Positions 1 through 4,371 of a DNA stretch of 6,339 nt are shown in pieces. A model generated the notes under the pieces. The model ran no database searches and had not been told where the DNA came from. It saw only the letters and a list, made by a program, of their open reading frames with translations. Made by a program: the position numbers and the translations under genes. The DNA lies in the NCBI GenBank assembly GCA_017384185.1, contig JAFNUH010000048.1:1-6339 (forward strand), in the 5' to 3' direction. The DNA is from Alistipes sp. (GTDB taxonomy: Bacteria > Bacteroidota > Bacteroidia > Bacteroidales > Rikenellaceae). How positions within the stretch are numbered: the first letter of the stretch is position 1; each line of letters begins with the position of its first letter.

Positions 1-1073
1 CCGCCACCGGCGTAGTTCACCACCAACGTGTCGTTCTGCCCACGAGGTATCTCCTCGAATGTTATGCGGGCATTCTTGAAGTAGCCGAGCGACATAATTT
101 CGTTGTACGTGCGGTCCACCTCCGATGCGTTGTATGTTGTGTTGGGCGACATCGGTATTGCCGAGTGGAGTACGGCAGGACGCACATTTGGCTTGCCATT
201 CGATATTATATTCAGCCCCTTGTAGTAGGTGGTGTCGAGCATCGTGCGTTGGCTCACGTCACGATTTACAGCGGGGTTGTAGTCCGAGATTACGTTTATT
301 TCGCTAATGCGATATATGCGGTTGTTCTCGCTTATGGCCTCGCCACGCTCGTTGTAACCCGTGATGTTGCGGCGCACAATCATTCGTATGCCCACCTTGC
401 GGTCGCCACCCAGCGTATCGACACGATACTCAATGTTGTTGACCGAGAAGTTGTAGTAACCACGGTTGTTGAGATATGCCGATATGCGCTCTCGCTCCTT
501 GTCCAACGCCGTGATGTCGAAAATGTTACCCACCTTCAGCAACGACTGCGCTGTGTCGGACTCAATCACGGGCGCAATATCTCTATCACGGAAGTCGTAC
601 GATATACTCTTTATGCGGTACGGCTCGCCCTGATGCGTGCGGTAGGTTACGTATGCTCGCTTCGGGCGGCGTGTGGTATCTACCTCGTACTCAACGCTCG
701 ATGAGTAGTAACCACGTGAATTCATATAGGTCTTTAGATTCTGCGCACTCTTGTGTGTGAGCGACATATCGAGCAGCACGGGCTCCTCGCCCACCTTGCG
801 CTTGAGGTTGTTCCACCAATTATCCTTCTCGGGATTTGCCAAATTGTATGCCCAGACGTAGAAGTTTGTGCCCAAGAAGTGCTTGTTGGGCGTCTGTCGA
901 ACATACTCCTCGAGTGAGAGCGAGCCTATACGTTCAGCCTTGGGTACGCTGTGGTCGGCATCAATCTCCACACGCTGCAGGAGGTACTCGCCCTGGCTCA
1001 GTTTACGTGTGACGCTACACGCCGAGCAGAGAATGCTCAGCAGCAGAATCAATACAAATCGTTGCTTATTCAT
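1..1073 (-). CDS. tamL: TamL-like outer-membrane assembly lipoprotein (Omp85/BamA-TamA family), N-terminal part, C-terminus cut by window edge
   Basis: An open frame runs without a stop from the ATG at 1073 to the left edge, giving 357 residues. The N-terminus has a short basic start and a leucine-rich stretch (residues 7-15). It ends in a lipobox-like C-S-A-C with Cys19 as the likely lipidated residue. After it comes the pattern T-R-K-L-x-x-G-E-Y-L-L (22-32), which I know from Bacteroidota TamL proteins. POTRA-type repeats follow: strand-helix-strand units ending in S-R-G-Y-Y (119-123), N-R-G-Y-Y (203-207) and L-G-Y-F-K-N-A (329-335). In the family, POTRA domains precede a C-terminal 16-strand outer-membrane barrel, and TamL takes the place of TamA as partner of TamB. 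The barrel would lie off the left edge and is not seen. The gene diverges from the alpha/beta hydrolase. A weak AAAAGG stands 11 bases before the start. The alternative name is simply BamA/TamA family outer membrane protein; the family call is firm, the TamL label likely. Confidence 0.87.
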   Translation of the reverse strand, partial: MNKQRFVLILLLSILCSACSVTRKLSQGEYLLQRVEIDADHSVPKAERIGSLSLEEYVRQTPNKHFLGTNFYVWAYNLANPEKDNWWNNLKRKVGEEPVLLDMSLTHKSAQNLKTYMNSRGYYSSSVEYEVDTTRRPKRAYVTYRTHQGEPYRIKSISYDFRDRDIAPVIESDTAQSLLKVGNIFDITALDKERERISAYLNNRGYYNFSVNNIEYRVDTLGGDRKVGIRMIVRRNITGYNERGEAISENNRIYRISEINVISDYNPAVNRDVSQRTMLDTTYYKGLNIISNGKPNVRPAVLHSAIPMSPNTTYNASEVDRTYNEIMSLGYFKNARITFEEIPRGQNDTLVVNYAGG

Positions 1074-1161
1074 CGTAAACTAATCCTTTTAAAATTTTCT
1101 GTGGGGCACACTCTGCTCTCGGGCAATATCTGCGCCATAAATTTTTTCGCAATCCTCAGCC

Positions 1162-1171
1162 TGCAAAATTA
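1162..1171 (-). promoter_or_regulatory. Putative -7 promoter element of tamL
   Basis: On the minus strand this reads TAATTTTGCA, an exact match to the Bacteroidota -7 consensus TAnnTTTG followed by CA. It would start transcription roughly 85 bases before the tamL ATG, in an AT-rich spacer. No clear TTTG (-33) box is visible at the usual distance, so the call rests on the -7 element and on its position. Confidence 0.5.
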
Positions 1172-1344
1172 GGCACGGCTCGAAAACGGAGCTTTTTGTT
1201 TGCCAACACCACCCCAATTAATGTTCAAAAATAGTAATATTTCGGTCGAGAAACAAATAATTTACTCTGTTCTATAACTTTCCCGTCGTGCTTGATGCGA
1301 AAAAATGATAATGAGCATTGTCCTATCCAAAATTTTCGTAATTT

Positions 1345-1354
1345 TACACTTGCA
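1345..1354 (+). promoter_or_regulatory. Putative -7 promoter element of the alpha/beta hydrolase
   Basis: TACACTTGCA matches TAnnTTTGCA except for one base. A possible -33 element, ATTG, lies at 1317-1320, a rather long gap of 24 bases. An overlapping alternative, TAATTTTA at 1339-1346, sits 18 bases after the same ATTG. Either would place the transcript start only a few bases to about 25 bases before the candidate start codons at 1368 and 1386, which argues against any start further upstream. Confidence 0.4.
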
Positions 1355-1367
1355 AAAATATTGTTTT

Positions 1368-2171
1368 ATGAAGGAGAAATTTTTGATGGCTGGCTCGACA
1401 GCCCTGCATATAGCCGACTCGGTCGTAGGCGAGAAGTGTGTGGTTTTGTTGCACGGATACCTTGAGTCGATGTACGTTTGGGATGACTTTGCGCATCTGC
1501 TAACACCAGAGGTGCGTGTTATCACGGTTGATATCCCCGGTCACGGTATCTCAGAGGTTAAGGGCGAGGTCCACACTATGGAGATGCTGGCAGACGTGCT
1601 GCACGATATGTTGGTGTCGCTGGGTATTGAGCGTGTTACGATGGTGGGTCACTCTATGGGTGGCTACGTCGCTTTGGCATTCTGCGCTCGTTATGCCGAG
1701 CAGTTGGATGGTCTGGTCTTGCTTAGCTCAACTCCATTTCCCGATACCGAATTAAAGCGAGAGAATCGCCGCCGAGAGATAGCCTTGGTGCGTGCTGGCA
1801 AGAAGGAGGCTCTTGCTCGTGTAGCTCCCGAGGCGGGATTTGCCGAGCATAATCGCAAACGATTGAAGGAGTATATCGACGATTTGGTGGAGTGCGTACA
1901 CATCACCGAGGATGACGGCATTGTGGCGCTATTGGGCGGTATGATTGAGCGAGTGGACCAGAACGAGATGTTGCAGAAATGTGGTGTCCGTCAGCTCTTT
2001 ATCTTGGGTAAGTGCGATGGTTATATCCCCGTGGAGGCTGCCGAGGAGTTTATAAAGCTCAACCCGCAGGCTCGTGTGGCGTGGTTGGAGAACTCGGGTC
2101 ATATGGGATTTATTGAGGAGCCCGAGGAGTGTGCTAAGGCGTTGTTAGACTTTATAAAAGAGACTATATAA
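1368..2171 (+). CDS. Alpha/beta-fold hydrolase, substrate unknown
   Basis: This is a complete 267-residue alpha/beta hydrolase, a usual length for the family. Visible signatures are the H-G oxyanion motif (29-30) in V-L-L-H-G-Y, then D-I-P-G-H-G (55-60). The nucleophile elbow G-H-S-M-G-G has Ser96. The acid is Asp217 in G-K-C-D-G-Y-I-P, and the base is His245 in S-G-H-M-G-F. Residues about 122-200 are charged and helical and probably form the lid. There is no signal peptide, so it should be cytoplasmic. The start at 1368 keeps the first strand (M-K-E-K-F), as in related proteins. The in-frame ATG at 1386 has a good AAGGAG 9 bases upstream and would give 261 residues. An ATG at 1305 lies upstream of the putative promoter and is unlikely. 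The family contains esterases, MenH-like and BioH-like enzymes and others; nothing nearby favours one, so the substrate is left open. It converges with ddh across a shared terminator. Confidence 0.88.
   Translation: MKEKFLMAGSTALHIADSVVGEKCVVLLHGYLESMYVWDDFAHLLTPEVRVITVDIPGHGISEVKGEVHTMEMLADVLHDMLVSLGIERVTMVGHSMGGYVALAFCARYAEQLDGLVLLSSTPFPDTELKRENRRREIALVRAGKKEALARVAPEAGFAEHNRKRLKEYIDDLVECVHITEDDGIVALLGGMIERVDQNEMLQKCGVRQLFILGKCDGYIPVEAAEEFIKLNPQARVAWLENSGHMGFIEEPEECAKALLDFIKETI
1371..1376 (+). promoter_or_regulatory. Shine-Dalgarno-like AAGGAG inside the first codons of the hydrolase
   Basis: AAGGAG sits 9 bases before the ATG at 1386 and just inside the frame that begins at 1368. It makes 1386 a credible alternative start. 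In Bacteroidota, initiation often does not depend on such a motif, and it is also explained by Lys-Glu codons, so it does not settle the start. Confidence 0.35.
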
Positions 2172-2206
2172 CAAGGTGCTTTCTGCGTTACGCTCGCCCT
2201 CGAAAT

Positions 2207-2241
2207 AAAAAAAGGAGCAAACATCGTTTGCTCCTTTTTTT
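2207..2241. terminator. Bidirectional intrinsic terminator between hydrolase and ddh
   Basis: A perfect inverted repeat: the 16-base arms at 2207-2222 (AAAAAAAGGAGCAAAC) and 2226-2241 enclose a 3-base loop. The A-tract on one side and T-tract on the other give a GC-containing stem with a U-run in both directions. It lies 35 bases after the hydrolase stop and only 2 bases after the ddh stop, as expected for a terminator shared by two convergent genes. Confidence 0.9.
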
Positions 2242-2243
2242 GT

Positions 2244-3140
2244 TTATACCAATCGGCGAATAATCTGCTCTCTATCTCCATAGAGGAAGTCGATAATCGG
2301 AATCTCAATCATCGTATAAGCTCCCGGCTTCTGGCGCAACACGGCACGAGCTCCCGCCACCAAAATCTGGCTCGTAAGCGCAGGGTTGTTGATGCTCATA
2401 TTGAACTCAAAACGCTGATTCTGCGTCTTGCCTGACACACCCTTGCGTACCATATTCACGCCGTGACCCATATCGAGCAACGCATCTACGCTCTCAACCA
2501 GAGTGACGTGTGTCTCGTCGTGTACGAAGTATGCATCCTGCTTGATTGCCTCCGAAACCTTCTCGAAGTCGTAACCCTCCTCCAGCTCGATATATACCAT
2601 ACGGCGGTGAATACCCGTACCTACAGGGATGGTCATCGAGAGGGCTGCCTTCACGCCCTCGATAGCCTTAACGGCAACGGTGTGTCCCATACTCATACCG
2701 GGACCAAAGTTTGTATAGGTGATACCCTGCGGTGCGCACACCTCCAAAAGGGCACGAACAACAGAGTCGCTACCTGGGTCCCAGCCCGCTGAGATAAGAG
2801 CCGCAGCACCATTCTCACGAGCCACTGCATCGAGGCGTGAGCGTGTGTCGGCAATGCCTGTATGAATGTCGTAGCTGTCAACGGTCGAGATGCCGAGCTT
2901 AAGAGCCGTCTCGGCGCTCTTCTCCACCAAACGTGAGGGTGTGCAGAGAATAGCTACATCTACACCCTCAATCTGCTCCAATGAGCTAACTACGGGGTAC
3001 TTATCATTTGATGCTCCTGCGAGTGACGATGCACGGCGCACGATGCCTGCAACCTCAAAGTCGGGTGCTGCCTCGAGTGCTTCTATCACATATTTACCTA
3101 TATTGCCGTAGCCTACTACGGCTGCTCTAATCTTCTTCAT
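2244..3140 (-). CDS. ddh: meso-Diaminopimelate D-dehydrogenase, type II (EC 1.4.1.16)
   Basis: This enzyme reductively aminates L-tetrahydrodipicolinate with ammonium and NADPH to meso-2,6-diaminopimelate. It bypasses the acylated steps of the lysine and peptidoglycan-precursor pathway, in the cytoplasm. The 298-residue protein opens with a Rossmann strand and G-Y-G-N-I-G (10-15). Arg35-Arg36 follow at the end of the second strand, where the NADP phosphate is held. Substrate-site signatures are V-D-S-Y-D (87-91), G-W-D-P-G (119-123), F-G-P-G-M-S-M-G-H (145-153), G-H-G (225-227) and I-N-N-P-A-L-T (250-256). The length and the V-D-S-Y-D-I-H and K-P-G-x-Y-T-M-I-E-I-P patterns resemble my memory of the roughly 299-residue Symbiobacterium enzyme (type II) more than the roughly 320-residue Corynebacterium type I enzyme. 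It diverges from asnA with 118 bases between start codons. The promoter-like element TATATTTGCA lies 27 bases upstream of the start. All expected regions are present, with no sign of damage. Confidence 0.95.
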   Translation of the reverse strand: MKKIRAAVVGYGNIGKYVIEALEAAPDFEVAGIVRRASSLAGASNDKYPVVSSLEQIEGVDVAILCTPSRLVEKSAETALKLGISTVDSYDIHTGIADTRSRLDAVARENGAAALISAGWDPGSDSVVRALLEVCAPQGITYTNFGPGMSMGHTVAVKAIEGVKAALSMTIPVGTGIHRRMVYIELEEGYDFEKVSEAIKQDAYFVHDETHVTLVESVDALLDMGHGVNMVRKGVSGKTQNQRFEFNMSINNPALTSQILVAGARAVLRQKPGAYTMIEIPIIDFLYGDREQIIRRLV

Positions 3141-3167
3141 AATTGATCTGTACTTTAATTCTTATAA

Positions 3168-3177
3168 TGCAAATATA
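3168..3177 (-). promoter_or_regulatory. Putative -7 promoter element of ddh
   Basis: On the minus strand this reads TATATTTGCA, an exact TAnnTTTG match followed by CA. It ends 27 bases before the ddh ATG and predicts a leader of about 20-25 bases. A TTTG on the same strand at 3206-3203 is a possible -33 box, though the 25-base gap is long. Confidence 0.6.
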
Positions 3178-3220
3178 ATCGCTTTTTGGTTGCAATGTAT
3201 CCCAAATGCAAAAAATATCA

Positions 3221-3230
3221 TATATTTGCA
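3221..3230 (+). promoter_or_regulatory. Putative -7 promoter element of asnA
   Basis: TATATTTGCA, the same ten bases as the ddh element on the other strand, lies 28 bases before the asnA ATG and predicts a leader of about 20-25 bases. No convincing TTTG lies at the usual -33 distance; TTTG at 3185-3188 and TTG at 3190-3192 are too far upstream. The -7 match is exact and well placed. Confidence 0.6.
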
Positions 3231-3258
3231 CTATATAAATGCCAAACTTTAGAAAAAT

Positions 3259-4299
3259 ATGAGTCAACTAATCATACCTCACAACTATAAAGCAGCCCTT
3301 ACTCTTCAGCAGACCGAGATTGCAATTAAGAAGATTAAGGATTTCTTCCTCAGTAGCATATCTACCGAGTTGCGTCTGCGTCGTGTTACGGCGCCCTTGT
3401 TTGTGCTTAAGGGCTTGGGTATGAACGATGACCTGAGCGGTACGGAGCGCCCCGTGACCTTCCCTATCAAGGATATGGCAGAGGCAGAGGCGGAGGTGGT
3501 ACACTCGCTGGCTAAGTGGAAGCGTGTAACGCTGGCTGAGTATAAGGTCGATAACGGCTATGGTATCATCACCGATATGAATGCTATCCGTGCCGACGAG
3601 GAGTTGGATAATCTCCACTCGCTCTATGTTGACCAGTGGGATTGGGAGCGTGTTATGCCCGAGGAGAGCCGCACGGTGGATTACTTGAAGCGTATCGTGG
3701 AGCGCATCTATGGCGCCATCTTGCGTACCGAGTACCATATCTGCGAGACCTATCCACAGATTGAGCCGTTCCTGCCCGAGGAGATTAAGTTTATCCACAC
3801 CGAGGAGCTTTTGCAGCGTTACCCCAACCTCTCGCCCAAGGAGCGTGAGGATGCTATATGCAAGGAGTATGGCGCAGTATTTATTATCGGTATCGGCTCT
3901 GAGCTGAGTAACGGCGAGAAGCACGATAACCGTGCTCCCGACTACGATGACTATTCGACTATCTCGGCGGGGACGGGTCTTGCTGGCTTGAATGGCGACC
4001 TGTTGATTTGGTATCCTATCCTTGAGCGCTCGATAGAGCTCTCGTCTATGGGTATCCGTGTCAATCGTGAGGCTTTGGAGCGTCAGCTCAAGCAGAGTGG
4101 CAAGGAGGAGCGCAAATCGCTCTATTTCCACCGCCGTTTGCTCGAAGGCTCACTGCCGCAATCTATCGGTGGCGGTATTGGTCAGAGCCGCCTCTGTATG
4201 GTGTTGTTGCATAAGGCGCACGTGGGCGAGACACAGTCGAGCATTTGGCCCGACGATATGCGTAGTAAATGCAAGGAGGCTGGAATGCCGTTGATTTAG
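3259..4299 (+). CDS. asnA: Aspartate-ammonia ligase, asparagine synthetase A (EC 6.3.1.1)
   Basis: AsnA makes L-asparagine from aspartate and free ammonium, splitting ATP to AMP and pyrophosphate. It is a cytoplasmic homodimer related to class II aminoacyl-tRNA synthetase cores. The 346-residue protein is slightly longer than E. coli AsnA (330). It keeps the family signatures in order: D-L-S-G-x-E (58-63), V-V-H-S-L-A-K-W-K-R (80-89), H-S-L-Y-V-D-Q-W-D-W-E-R-V-M (120-133), F-L-P-E-E-I (171-176), R-A-P-D-Y-D-D (225-231), L-N-G-D (244-247), E-L-S-S-M-G-I-R-V (260-268) and the motif-3-like G-G-G-I-G-Q-S-R (304-311). The start at 3259 is favoured because M-S-Q-L-I-I-P-H-N-Y leads straight into the conserved region and follows the putative promoter closely. 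It diverges from ddh and is followed 21 bases after its stop by a strong hairpin. It is probably transcribed alone. Confidence 0.97.
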   Translation: MSQLIIPHNYKAALTLQQTEIAIKKIKDFFLSSISTELRLRRVTAPLFVLKGLGMNDDLSGTERPVTFPIKDMAEAEAEVVHSLAKWKRVTLAEYKVDNGYGIITDMNAIRADEELDNLHSLYVDQWDWERVMPEESRTVDYLKRIVERIYGAILRTEYHICETYPQIEPFLPEEIKFIHTEELLQRYPNLSPKEREDAICKEYGAVFIIGIGSELSNGEKHDNRAPDYDDYSTISAGTGLAGLNGDLLIWYPILERSIELSSMGIRVNREALERQLKQSGKEERKSLYFHRRLLEGSLPQSIGGGIGQSRLCMVLLHKAHVGETQSSIWPDDMRSKCKEAGMPLI

Positions 4300-4320
4300 A
4301 GTATTAATTAATAAGCAAAT

Positions 4321-4352
4321 AAAAAGGTGTCTGAATCATCAGACACCTTTTT
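4321..4352. terminator. Bidirectional intrinsic terminator between asnA and the GH78 gene
   Basis: A perfect inverted repeat: the 14-base arms at 4321-4334 (AAAAAGGTGTCTGA) and 4339-4352 enclose a 4-base loop, with an A-run on the left and a T-run on the right. It begins 21 bases after the asnA stop and ends 19 bases from the stop of the converging GH78 gene, so it can serve both. Confidence 0.9.
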
Positions 4353-4371
4353 GTTATACAGACGATAAATC

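Noticed and set aside
165..704. A 179-codon plus-strand open frame at the left end
   Set aside because: It is antisense to the tamL reading frame, which carries the lipobox and POTRA signatures. The plus-strand translation has no recognisable features.
1305..1367. N-terminal extension of the hydrolase to the ATG at 1305
   Set aside because: The extra 21 residues are encoded by AT-rich DNA containing the likely promoter, and they precede the normal start of the alpha/beta hydrolase fold.
1262..1525. An 87-codon minus-strand open frame overlapping the hydrolase start
   Set aside because: It is antisense to the hydrolase and its promoter and has no recognisable protein signature.
1368..2171. 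Assigning the hydrolase to MenH or BioH
   Set aside because: The Ser-Asp-His triad is shared by the whole family, and no menaquinone or biotin genes are nearby to support a specific role.
3268..4131. A 287-codon open frame on the minus strand inside asnA
   Set aside because: It lies fully antisense to a clearly recognised AsnA with conserved motifs throughout. Its translation shows no known domain and is rich in Leu, Ile, Arg and Thr, as expected from the complement of biased codons.
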